NCBI GenBank assembly: GCA_944474755.1
Contig: OX104115.1
Span: 36,219,080 to 36,283,079, forward strand
From: Limnoperna fortunei
Lineage: Eukaryota; Mollusca; Bivalvia; Mytilida; Modiolidae
Length of the DNA: 64,000 bases
Reading direction: 5' to 3'
Shown here: positions 47,866-58,596 of the stretch, piece by piece
Numbering within the stretch: position 1 is the first letter of the stretch
Layout of the letters: every line of letters begins with the position of its first letter
Program-made: the position numbers and the translations under genes
The notes under the pieces: generated by a model
What the model was told of the DNA's origin: nothing
Seen by the model: the letters and a program-made list of their open reading frames with translations, nothing else
Databases searched by the model: none

Positions 47866-49740
47866 GATAATGTGTAGAAATAAAATAATTTCCGCAAAAC
47901 TGAAAAAATAAGAATAGAAAATCTACAAAAAGAAATAACATGTATATGATGAATGGTCTACAAAAGAAATAACCATGCAGTTAAATTCATCAAAATACCT
48001 ACAAAACCTACAAAAGGAACAAATGCCTACAAAAAATGTAAAAATAAAGGCAATTAAGTTACTACAACAAAAACAAACATGCAGTTATCACCTGAAAAAA
48101 AAATATAAATAAATCTGAAAAGGAAAAAAAACGGAAGTGCGATGTCTGAAAAAAAAATAAACAAGCATTTAATCACCTACAAAAGAATAAAACATGCAGT
48201 TATAGTACCTACAACAACAAAGGATTGTTAAGTTCCTACAATAGATAAAAGGCTATAATACCTACAATAATCAAAAGAGTATTAACGAATAGTTAACTCT
48301 CTCTCTCTGCTGAAACACAACACATAAGAATACTAATGATTAACTACACCAAATATTAGAATAATGGATGTCTATAATCAAAACACACTAATAGTTTCCT
48401 GTACGCTGTTGTATACAGTATTAATTCCAAAACGCTGAAAATAATCGGTATAGTACGTAACCCTAGACTTACATACGTAATGTATTATATATATATACTA
48501 ATACTACATCTACTCGATATATATATATAACGTACCTGTTTTGGGGATGTTCCTACATCACAGCTATACCTCTGCAAACTACACACACCAACTACTCACC
48601 AGTACAGTCTTTACCTAAACTGAGTTCATTATACTATTATTATACAATATATTAATAATATGTTATATGGTACACTAAATAGTAAGCAATGTAATACAAT
48701 ATCAGGTTATAGTATCCGCTGCTTACTCGCGAAAAGAAATATCTAGTATACTATAACATAATATATTCAGTCTGCCAATATCTGGATCGCTGAAACCTAA
48801 ATGTATACAAGCACCAATCCGTCAAGCCCAAGAACCGAAGTAAAAGATCTACCCGTACAACTCAGTATATCAACACCTAAAAGTGTAACTATCTATGGTC
48901 TTTACTCTGTATTGGTCAGTAAACACTATACTTACTATCAACCTATACTTCAAGGACCTAGTGATCTATGTATTACTTACTTGTACATGTACATGTATGT
49001 GTCAATCCAATAACATCTAGTCACAACTGCGGCGCCAAGCTCAGTTTATAGAAATACTTACCAAACCTCAACCACTAATGCACCTAATCTGAGAATGGGG
49101 TAAGGGATGGGCAGTTATGAATCCATTTAATTATAGTTTACATCATAATTACATTGAATATAATACATGTACAACAAATCAAATGTACTATACAAAGTGC
49201 ACGAAACATATAGAAGTACACAAGTTCAAATGTCACCAATACTAATTAACAATTTAAGTACCACTACTCTCAAAACTTTACTAAATGTCAATTAAATAAT
49301 TAAAACCAATCGATATTTTGCCAAAATCAGAAACTCAAAATAAATTAACCAATTTTGACAAAGTTAAACCATAAACTGATTTGACCACAAAAATTTAAGA
49401 CCAAAATCTATTACAACTGGATTTAAAGTGACACTGTTAAACAATTTAACAAAACAGATAACAATACAATAAGTCTACATGTATAATTTACAGTCTTTCG
49501 ATCCTTAGATCAAAAATCAACTGTCAGATTGTAATGAAACATAATTAAATGTTAATATAACCCGCAGGTAATACAAGGTAACGGTCTAACATCGTTTACA
49601 TAAAAATCAATAAAGACGTTTACTGTCCATGAGTAGATTTCACATCAATCGGCGTAAAATTCCAGTAATGTGTATTGCATCAATGCATATGATCATAGTT
49701 GCTAAGTCTATATCTTCAGCCCGGATCCACCAGAAACCTC
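47866..49740 (-). other. Gypsy 5' leader, non-coding
   Basis: Nearly 1.9 kb between gag and the primer binding site. AT-rich, with a recurrent CCTACAAAA-type motif at 47920-48260 and (TA)n near 48488-48530. No ORF of interest. Confidence 0.6.
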
Positions 49741-49756
49741 ACAGACGTGGTCGCCA
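49741..49756 (-). promoter_or_regulatory. primer binding site of Gypsy element
   Basis: Minus strand reads TGGCGACCACGTCTGT one base after the 5' LTR. TGGCGAC is complementary to tRNA 3' ends of the GTCGCCA type, such as some tRNA-Ser; tRNA identity is inference. Confidence 0.7.
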
Positions 49757-50592
49757 ATAAAGCAGGGTGTGGTATAACACATGCTAAGGTTCTTATATCT
49801 TTATTCAGTAAAACTAGTATAAATGATAACCCTACAAAATACAACAATAAATATAAATAATGTGTAAATATACGGAGAAGTATATCACAATACAACAAAG
49901 TAAATATTGGTTATATATTATGCAACACAATATGCAATTGCAAATTAACCAAATAAAATAGACGATCTCTATATTTAGCAGCTATACCAAATATAAATAA
50001 TTACAGCAACGAGCTATATAAATTATGCAGTATACAAAAGAAAACATCTCCGTATCGCATTAAGATGTTAACTAACGAATAAAATGAAATATAAGTATTG
50101 ATATAAAAACATACCAATCTATGGGATTAGGTTGCCATAACATCTACATCCTATATAAAGTTATCAACATCAGGTGTACAATGTGTTTCCTGAAAACAAT
50201 TAATAACCTTAAATACATTTGCTAATGGAAAATATTGTTTTAATCGTAACGTATATGAAAAATATACGAAATTCTACAAAAATAAGTTATATCTGAATAA
50301 AACAATTACTATATCGATCTTTGACTGTAAAATACTATACGGTCGAAAAATACAAGGACCGTTTAAACATAATAGACCCATAACTGCAAGGGTCAAGGTC
50401 ACACTCAAAATCACTCGAAAGCCTCTCATTCTACAAACAAACTGCGGATCCATAAAAATCTTATGTTCACCGATTCATAAACTAACTCACGCCTAACATA
50501 TCAATTGGACCAAGGGCATACTTACCGCAATCGGACAGAAATCAAATAACATGCACTGCATACGCCATTCACACACCACAAATAATATAAAA

Positions 50593-52292
50593 CAAGTGTG
50601 GACACAGAAAAACGTCTCGCCTGCATTCCCCATCAGTAACGAAAATAAATTTCGTCATAAGCATTACGTAATAGCATTAAATATCAGCAGCGGCCTGTAT
50701 ACAAAATATTGTCACCATACCCTGCATAGTTACAGGGGAACAGTCGTAACCCAAAAACTTTAACATAGTCACTGGACCTTGAAATTGAGGTCAAGGTCAG
50801 GTGGAACCTACCAGACAGTCATGTACTAGTCATCAGCAACCTATACACCAAATATTGTCATCCTACCATGCGTAGTTACAGAGGAACTATCATAACCCAA
50901 AAACTTTAACGCAGTCGCTGGACCGTGAAATTGAGGTTAAGGTCAGGTGACACCTACCAGACAGTCATGTACTAGTCATCAGCAACCTATACACCAAATA
51001 TTGTCATCCTACCATGCGTAGTTACAGAGGAACTGTCATAACCCCAAAACTTTAACGTAGTCGCTGGACCGTGAAATTGAGGTCAAGGTCAGGTGACACC
51101 TACCAGACAGTCATGTACTAGTCATCAGCAACCTATACACCTAATATTGTCATCCTACCATGCATAGTTACAGAGGAACTGTCGTAACCCCAAAACTTTA
51201 ACGTAGTCGCTGGACCGTGAAATTGAGGTCAAGGTCAGGTGACACCTACCAGACAGTCATGTACTAGTCATCAGCAACCTATACACCAAATCTTGTCATC
51301 CTACCATGTGTAGTTACAGAGGAACTGTCGTAACCCCAAAACTTTAACGTAGTCGCTGGACCGTGAAATTGAGGTCAAGGTCAGGTGACACCTACCAGAC
51401 AGTCATGTACTAGTCATCAGCAACCTATACACCTAATATTGTCATCCTACCATGCATAGTTACAGAGGAACTGTCGTAACCCCAAAACTTTAACGTAGTC
51501 GCTGGACCGTGAAATTGAGGTCAAGGTCAGGTGACACCTACCAGACAGTCATGTACTAGTCATCAGCAACCTATACACCAAATCTTGTCATCCTACCATG
51601 TGTAGTTACAGAGGAACTGTCGTAACCCCAAAACTTTAACGTAGTCGCTGGACCGTGAAATTGAGGTCAAGGTCAGGTGACACCTACCAGACAGTCATGT
51701 ACTAGTCATCAGCAACCTATACACCAAATATTGTCATCCTACCATGCGTAGTTACAGAGGAACTGTCGTAACCCAAAAACTTTAACGTAGTCACTGGACC
51801 GTGAAATTGAGGTCAAGGTCAGGTGACACCTACCAGACAGTCATGTACTAGTCATCAGCAACCTATACACCAAATATTGTCATCCTACCATGCGTAGTTA
51901 CAGAGGAACTGTCGTAACCCAAAAACTTTAACGTAGTCGCTGGACCGTGAAATTGAGGTCAAGGTCAGGTGACACCTACCAGACAGTCATGTACTAGTCA
52001 TCAGCAACCTATACACCAAATATTGTCATCCTACCATGCATAGTTACAGAGGAACTGTCGTAACCCAAAAACTTTAACGTAGTCGCTGGACCGTGAAATT
52101 GAGGTCAAGGTCAGGTGACAGGTGACTGACTAGCAAGTACTCATCATAAGCTACCTCTGGACCAAATTTGATGGACCTAGGGCTTGGGCTTACAAAGTTA
52201 TGAAGCAAGATGTCAAGTGTTTACGCCGCCGCCGCCGCCGGATTCCCATACATATGTCTCGCCTCCAGCGACTTTCGTCGCAGGCGAGACAA
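50593..52292 (-). mobile_element. pearl-like (possible Helentron-type) insertion carrying satellite
   Basis: On the minus strand it starts TTGTCTCGCCTGCGACG with a hairpin (GTCTCGCC.../...GGCGAGAC at about 52255-52291) and ends CTGTGTCCACACTTG. The middle is a tandem array. There is no target duplication beyond T residues, fitting insertion at a TT dinucleotide. Hairpin end plus central satellite is the layout of bivalve pearl elements, later grouped with non-autonomous Helentrons; this assignment rests on layout, not on a search. Confidence 0.7.
50660..52125. repeat. 146-bp tandem satellite, about ten monomers
   Basis: The marker CAGACAGTCATGTACTAGTC occurs at 50812, 50958, 51104, 51250, 51396, 51542, 51688, 51834 and 51980, an exact 146-bp period. 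Each monomer includes GAGGTCAAGGTCAGGTG. Variants alternate between 51104 and 51688 (CCTAATATTG/TGCATAG versus CAAATCTTG/TGTGTAG), a 292-bp higher-order dimer. Confidence 0.95.
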
Positions 52293-52775
52293 TTATGCTC
52301 ACCTGATACAATTAATCGTCGATCACAAGCTAGTAAAGTGATCCTAGGCTCACGAGTAAAATAACTATTTACTATAATGTAAAGAAAATGTCTGTAGACG
52401 ATTTTCAATAAATAAAGTCTTATAGATCACTTAAAATATCACAAATTATATCCTCTGAATTTTCAGTTATTACCGCCATTAAAATTTCAAATCTTACTAC
52501 TGGGGATTGTGTAAAAACCTGACCAATTGCAATTAACAATAGAGAATTTACCCAGGTGTGACAATTAACTTTTTATGAATTGTACAGGTAGAAACAGTTA
52601 CAACCAAGTCCAATGAAGCCCAACCAACAAATACTCATCACATCCAAGAATCAGGCAAATAAACAGATGAACATATTACAAATAACTAAATAAATGCATG
52701 TATAATCCATATTATGCATAATAATAAATAACTATACTTTTATAAAAACAATAAAAATACACCCTATCACATTTA

Positions 52776-53757
52776 AGCTTTCAGAATTCGTTTTAGTTAT
52801 TAAAGAAATGGCAAAAAATATGTTCAATTTCTTCAGTTATTTGTTTCTTCCTCGACTTAGGTAATTCCTGATCTGGTTCACAATAATAAAGATATACCAG
52901 TTGGCGGGGAAAGCGTATGGTGGTCATCTAACTTGTAAGAATAGTTTTCATGTAAAAAACATATTGATGCGCAGAAAATATAGTATATAGCACACTAAAT
53001 ATGCGCAACTTATTGTAAATAGTATGCTAAAGCTGCCATTATTTGCATCGTCAATATTTTATGCATGTCAACACAATTTACTGTAAAATTAATGATCTGG
53101 GCACGAAACACTTGTTGTGGCAGTACAACCAGCCACTACACTGCAGCTTAAAGCCTTTGTTGAAATAATTTATGGACGTGTAAATTTCCCTTCCAATTCG
53201 TTTGCCTAAATAATATCTGCACCAATGCAAATGATTATTCATTATCCATTTTATTTATTTATCTATCTTTTTTGTTGTAAAATTTACTATGCAATGCACA
53301 CACCAGTAATTAACCAATTTCCAGTTTTACATGATTTATCTCCCTTTTGACTTCCAGTTAAAAGAAACTTCAGCTATTATCACCAAAAGACTATGATATT
53401 GAAATAAAGATTTTGGATTGTTTTTGTATTGTTTGTCTATGCCATTTAAATTGTCATCTAATTAACCTTATTAGTAGATGTTACTATAGCCATATTATGT
53501 AGGCAACAGGTAATTATAAGTTTGAATATTGCAATGGTCCCCGATCAGCCTACTGGATTTTAAAAAGTATCTAATAAATGTATGAGGTATAGGGGCCTTT
53601 TAAAGGCTGTTTAAATTAGTGTTTTTTATAGTTGGAATATTGTAGCATTTTAAAAGTTGGAATATTGTAGCAGACAAATGTTAGGTTGAAAAAACTATAC
53701 ATCTAATAATGTAATAATAATAATAATTAAGTAATAAAAAAACCAGCACTTAACTAA
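52776..53757. other. non-coding stretch
   Basis: AT-rich flank of the LTR element; nothing recognised. Confidence 0.4.
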
Positions 53758-53765
53758 ACACAGAA

Positions 53766-54153
53766 TAGGGGTGAAACGATTCTCCGAAGTACCGAAAATC
53801 CACGGTATTTTGGTGAATTTCGGTGTACGGTACAAAATTGTCAATTTTCTATTTGGTACGCGTTCGGGACCTAACATCACCATTTTAGCCTTTTCCGTTG
53901 GAATTCTTCAATGCGGAGTACTAAAATCCGCCATAGCTATGGCTGAGGAAACCGTGATTGCGGATGGTAGTGCCGTGATTAAAATAAAAGTTCCGCCGGC
54001 AATCTATAGATCTCAATATGAATACGTTTCACAAAAATCAATGAATATGTATATAACAATCGAATGTATCGTATCGTATCGTAAGTAATAGTATCGTTGA
54101 GAAATTCTACGATATGTATCGTATCGTTGAGTAACTGTATCGATTCACCCCTA
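53766..54153. mobile_element. hAT-type MITE (388 bp)
   Basis: Ends TAGGGGTGAAACGATTC and GTATCGATTCACCCCTA are inverted repeats of the hAT style. They are flanked by ACACAGAA (53758-53765) and ACACAGAG (54154-54161), an 8-bp duplication with one mismatch. Internal GTATCGTATCGT repeats; no coding capacity. Confidence 0.8.
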
Positions 54154-54419
54154 ACACAGAGTCATTTATTCACTTATTTGAGATGGAGGAGCTCTGATGC
54201 TAAGTGGGCGTAAGTCATTAAGTTGATGACGTTCCTTCAGTGTAGTGAGTCAGCAGTTGTAATAGTAAGAATCTGTATCCTATTCAGGGTTCTCGTTAGA
54301 CGCGTGGACGCGTCAAAGTTGTGTAGGACACGCCATTTCTAGATTCCGTGCATCCTCGGGACGCATCACAGTCAAATCATTTGCGTCCCTAAAATCAACA
54401 GCACGTCATTTACCTAAAG

Positions 54420-55228
54420 CAGTGCCTGAAATGGACAGTCGCCCACTCGCCAGTGGCGATTTAAACCTTGTCTGGGCGATTGACAGGTGCTCAAAGTAGA
54501 TGAAAAGCTGGCCCAAGGAAAAACGTCTGGGCGATTGGAAAAAAAATCGTCAACAAAATATTTTAATCGTCATTACACGCCGTGTCAATATTTATGGTAC
54601 CCAAATGATCTGATAAAACGGCCACGCTGATTGGTTGAAGTTCCAAACTTCAACCAACGAAAATTCAGTTAATATAAATAATCAGAAGACCTCAGATTTT
54701 ATCGTAACGATAACATTGAGTAATAGGGTTTTATCCTCATCGCTATATATTCCACGGTAAAGATGGCCACATCGTGGTTGTTTTTGAAGAGAACATCGAC
54801 TGCCGATGAAAAGAAACCTTCAAAATATGCCAAGTAAGAACCGTACATATATTTGCATTGTGAATTTGAGCCTTCTGAGTGTCCACACCATTCAATGATG
54901 TGTACTCGGCGCCGTGTAGTGTACATTATAACCTTTACCTTTTGTGCAAATTTATTGATCAAGTAGATTAGAGGTAGTTTACAGTGCCATTAAAACTAGT
55001 TCAATCCACCGTTTATTTTGAAAAGAGTGTACCGTCTTCCATATCTCTGGTATGCAGTTTCCTTATTGGTCTGCTCTTGTTTGACATGAGTAACCAACCC
55101 TGTTCAGTAATTTTGTTTTTTGCCTTTATTCTGTACTCATTGCTTGTCAACAAAAAATTGGGCAAGTCATAATCATTTTGGGCCAGTGATTTCAAATTTC
55201 TACTCGCCCAAAAAATTTACAGGCACTG
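54420..55228 (+). mobile_element. nested 809-bp hAT-like element with 5-bp TSD
   Basis: Ends CAGTGCCTG / CAGGCACTG, flanked by TAAAG at 54415-54419 and 55229-55233. The subterminal regions share the ACTCGCC motif. It retains one exon-like segment of a transposase gene at 54763-54833. A 5-bp duplication fits the hAT5-type group. Confidence 0.68.
54763..54833 (+). pseudogene. first-exon remnant of a hAT-type (ZNF862-like) transposase
   Basis: ATG at 54763 begins MATSWLFLKRTSTADEKKPS and runs to a GTAAGA donor at 54834. Short basic leaders of this WLFxKR type precede TTF/BED fingers in ZNF862-like hAT proteins (from memory). The rest of the gene is absent. Confidence 0.45.
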
Positions 55229-56270
55229 TAAAGCATACCAATGACACTTTTACAGCCGCATGTAATTCTATTTTTAGCTGTGATGCACAGCAGGTGAAAT
55301 GTATTTAAAAAAAACAAACAAGTTTTTATTAACCATAATGGTAATATCTTTCTTGTACATTGCGTCGAAAGTAAACAAACAGGTTTTCGATGTTCGTGGT
55401 TTTTAAACAGTAATTAAGTGGAACACCTGGCTTGCAACTTGATTTAAAAAGTTTTCTGTTTGAATAATAAATTAATTATTTCCATTAACTATTAGTGACT
55501 AGCTAGAGCTTGGAATCTTTGCTGGTTTACCTAACCTATAATTTAATACAAAATATTTGCAGCAGAAAGATTGTTGTCGATGTTTTTAAAATGTGACTAT
55601 TTGCAGCAGAAAGATCGTTTTCGATGTTTTTAAAATGTGACTAAGTGAAAAACTTGGCTTGTGACCTGATTGCAATGATTAAAAAATATTATTGTAATGA
55701 TTAAATGTCGAATGAACTTTTGTTATTTCAAATGAGGTTAAGCAGAAATATTGTCAAGTTTTGGATTGGTAAATTTAAACAAAATTTATAAAATTTATTG
55801 AAAAACTTGATAACTACTAAGTGATTTGAAATTTATGTATTATACAATTAGTCAAATTTTTTAAACTGAGGTGTTGCCTCTTATCACACTGAACCCATAT
55901 TTTCTCCCAGATGAAGCCATGCAGACTTCAAATAACCAACAGAAATAAATGGTGTTAATTCATAATTCCCTTCCATGAACATGATAAAATGATACTAAAA
56001 TCTTGGGAAACATGTAGATTAAGCTGTCATGTAGTAATGCATGGGTTTCAACAGGGATTTTAGTATCAAATAAAACATGAAGATGTTCATAATGTTACAA
56101 AACAAAACTTAATGTTTTACTCATGGTAAAGTCATGCAGTACCGGTAGTTTGGTTCGAGTCAACTTTATGGACTCACCAAGACAGATTGGGACTCATCAT
56201 TCCAAAAAGTGATGAGTCCCAGGACTCACCATAAAAAATTCCTAGTGAGAACTGAGAACCCTGTCCTATT

Positions 56271-57382
56271 GCTGTCTGTGTCCATTTTCCTTCGAGTGTG
56301 ATGTCTGTAACACCAATTTTGTTGAGATGTTTATTTAAATTAACCAATATATCCAGTTCTTAGCTGAAACAAAATTACTTATGTGTTTCTTGGTAACTTT
56401 GGTTTATTTATTTATTTGGTTTATTTATTTAATTTTATTTGATTGGCATATAACTGTCTGCCCTGTTTTGTCTCGTCCCAAAATTTTTGCCACATATTTT
56501 TCAAAAAGTTTTTACTTATAGTTTTGATATCCTTCTTGAATATGGGAACAGACACATAGATTTCCCCATTTATCAAGTTCAACTGACATAGGTAGTGCTG
56601 GTAATATCTTGTGTCTTTCGTTGTATATCTGGTCTTGCGCGAGTAGAGGGTTGGTATTTTTTTAACATTCCATTCTCTGTTACAAAGTTTGACAAATTCT
56701 TCTTCGTAAATTGTAGGGATAGGAGTAAGTTCTTTTTTGGCTCTGGCTTTCATGGACTAATTGATACTAATTACAAAATGTATATCATACAATACTTTAT
56801 GAAATGAAATTGGGTAATAAAACATGTTCATGTTAAAAAAAGAACTTTATTTTTCTACAAATTGTACATATTTTAATACTAAAATTCAGATAAATAAAGA
56901 TAAATTTACATTAAAAATAAATTACCTGTCAAAACATTTTTTAACACTGTCAAATAAAATGTTTTTAGTATAACTCAGCTGAGAAAGTATGAAATACAGT
57001 CTCTTTTTCATTAATAAAAAGTTATTTTTTTGTAAATCATAACAACTAGGTTCTTTAACAATGTACATACAGTGTTTAATTATTTGTTTCATTTTCTTTT
57101 CTTTGTTCTATAAATTAGTCCTCAGCCATTGTAGTATTAGATGTCTTAAAATATTGACAAATGTTGATTTTGATGACAGAGGCCCATACTCCAGTTGCAG
57201 GATGGTCATACATAGTTTTATTTTAAACGTTCCTTGGGTACATGTACTTTGTATTTAAATTCATAAAAAATTGAATTTTTGCTTATCTGGAACATGTTGT
57301 GCCTCTCTGCCTGTGGAATTATTATATTTCTTTAATTGTTACAGTATGATTGTACTTACTTAGATATGTTTGGATATTTCAG
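56271..57382. other. non-coding stretch with one open frame
   Basis: A (TTTA)n-like patch lies at 56400-56440. The frame at 56421-56753 is annotated separately. Otherwise AT-rich; could be 5' intron of the RRM gene. Confidence 0.4.
56421..56753 (-). pseudogene. 110-codon frame, possible mobile-element remnant
   Basis: Reads ELTPIPTIYEEEFVKLCNRE, then IPTLYSRK and a C-terminal KNMWQKFWDETKQGRQLYAN. The first block recalls the N-terminus of FLYWCH/MULE-type proteins and the last block the RNase H end of some LINEs; neither can be confirmed. Longer and less AT-biased than neighbouring frames, but with no intact domain. Confidence 0.3.
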
Positions 57383-57450
57383 TGATGGGTTGACGAGACA
57401 TCATGATGTATTCTGTATTTGTTGGCAAGCTGACGCCAAAAGTTACAAAG
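57383..57450 (+). CDS. RRM-domain protein, exon with start codon
   Basis: Acceptor GATATTTCAG ends at 57382. In-frame TGA at 57391 precedes two ATGs (57403, 57406), so translation should start here: MMYSVFVGKLTPKVTK, then a GTATGG donor at 57451. SVFVGKL is an RNP2 strand (beta-1) and the following residues begin helix 1 of an RNA-recognition motif. Joins in frame to the exon at 58508. The product is an RNA-binding protein; the specific family is not recognised. Confidence 0.62.
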
Positions 57451-58507
57451 GTATGGTACACATATAGTACTTTAAATAAATTGATTATACATTGATTGGG
57501 TTGATTTGAATTTTCTCCACTAATCCACAGTAGCCAGCCCACCAATATAATTTGAACTCTAATTTTGTAAAAATATAAGAACAACATACTTATGTAATTT
57601 ATCTAATTGTCTATAGTATACAAGCTTATAAACATGCAAAGAAGCAGTACAACTATTCTAAGAAGGTGGCAGGGTAGAAGAACTAGTAAGTCGATTCAAA
57701 TGTTGCCACATCAGCTGTGGCTATCTTGAAAAAGCAAAATTCATCTGGGCTGTTATTATTGTACATTTTAGCTCATCTAACTGAAATTTTAGCTGCTCTA
57801 AACTGTATACCTGCACATGTTACATGTACATATAACACAAACCCATTAGTTGTAAAAAGTCTTTGTACAAATTATTAGTATATACCTACATGTACATGTA
57901 ATTCTATATACTATACACCCTACTAACAATACTTATGTTCTTCCGTTCACAACATAACTTTTGTGACAGTTTTCTCAGCAACTACTTATCACAACCAATT
58001 TAAAATTGTATATATTACCTCACCATGTGGTCCTAAATTGCCAGTACCAATTTCAGTTATGTCCCATATCTACTTCCTGTTTACCGACTTGGCTCACTGG
58101 TTCCTTGTTTATTGATTTTTTATAAAAAAATAGTCAAAAGTGTAATTTTCAAAGCACAGACGTAGTGGCTAAATAGTATACAGGTATAATTCTGTAAAAA
58201 GAAGCTGAGCCAATACTTCAGGCTTGAGGAAATTGAGAAAAGGGGCTGGTTTACCAAATATGTGCCAAGCTGGATATCGGTGTTGCCAAGACACATTTTC
58301 TTGTTAGAGCTTTAAGAAGTAAAAATGATAAATACTGGTACAATATAAAATGCATCAGTTATCTGTAACTTACAAAAGGTGTTGAACTATATACATGTAT
58401 ATGTCATAAATGATATTGTAACGGGTCGTCATGTTTGTATGCTTAGGAGCATGTGCAATTTTGATATTATGAATGTTCTATTTCCTGTCTTGTAATGTAC
58501 ATTTCAG
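57451..58507 (+). other. intron of the RRM gene (1,057 bp)
   Basis: GTATGG donor to TGTACATTTCAG acceptor. It contains TACATGTACATG-type short repeats and no coding exon that I could see. Confidence 0.55.
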
Positions 58508-58596
58508 GAAGACCTGTATCCATTATTTTCTGGCTTTGGGGAAATAAAGGAGATCCATGTTTGTGTAAATAAAGAAAGGTTGAGTTACAGCTGTGC
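58508..58596 (+). CDS. RRM-domain protein, second exon
   Basis: Starts EDLYPLFSGFGEIKEIHVCV and ends SYSCA with a GTAAGT donor at 58597. LxxLFSxFGxIKxIxV is the classic helix 1 / beta-2 segment of an RRM, continuing the RNP2 strand from 57406 in the same frame. The RNP1 (KGFAFV-type) exon was not found downstream before the hAT-like element at 59735, so the gene is incomplete here or continues beyond unrecognised introns. Confidence 0.65.

Larger units (their letters stand above)
32821..52771 (-). mobile_element. Gypsy-type (Metaviridae) LTR retrotransposon with two later insertions
   Basis: A full-length minus-strand element: 5' LTR (49758-52771), PBS, leader, gag, protease, RT, RNase H, integrase, polypurine tract, 3' LTR (32821-34139), with 4-bp TTTA duplications outside. 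No env is seen. The LTRs differ by about seven substitutions and one 5-bp indel over ~1.32 kb by eye, so integration is recent. The coding region is broken by a gag frameshift, a large RT deletion and four stops in the integrase region. It is further interrupted by a 9.3-kb DNA transposon (37312-46612) and a 1.7-kb satellite-bearing insertion (50593-52292). Order and domains are Gypsy-like (integrase after RNase H). Confidence 0.93.
49758..52771 (-). repeat. 5' LTR of Gypsy element, split by a 1.7-kb insertion
   Basis: 49758-50592 and 52293-52771 together match the 1,319-bp LTR at 32821-34139 with about seven substitutions and a 5-bp deletion near 52700. The insertion occurs where the other LTR reads AATATAAAATTATGC. 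Confidence 0.93.
54285..56263. mobile_element. non-autonomous hAT-like element (1,979 bp) with nested insertion
   Basis: Starts CAGGGTTCTC and ends GAGAACCCTG, with a perfect 7-bp duplication TCCTATT at 54278-54284 and 56264-56270. The ends look hAT-like but the TSD is 7 bp rather than 8, so the superfamily is uncertain. A GGGACTCATCA / TGATGAGTCCC hairpin lies near 56190-56220. Another element (54420-55228) is nested inside. Confidence 0.72.

Noticed and set aside
50660..52125. CRISPR-like repeat-spacer array
   Set aside because: The 146-bp units are repeated along their whole length with no unique spacers; eukaryotic satellite.
53771..54088. 105-codon plus-strand frame in the hAT MITE
   Set aside because: Begins within the terminal inverted repeat and has no transposase motif.
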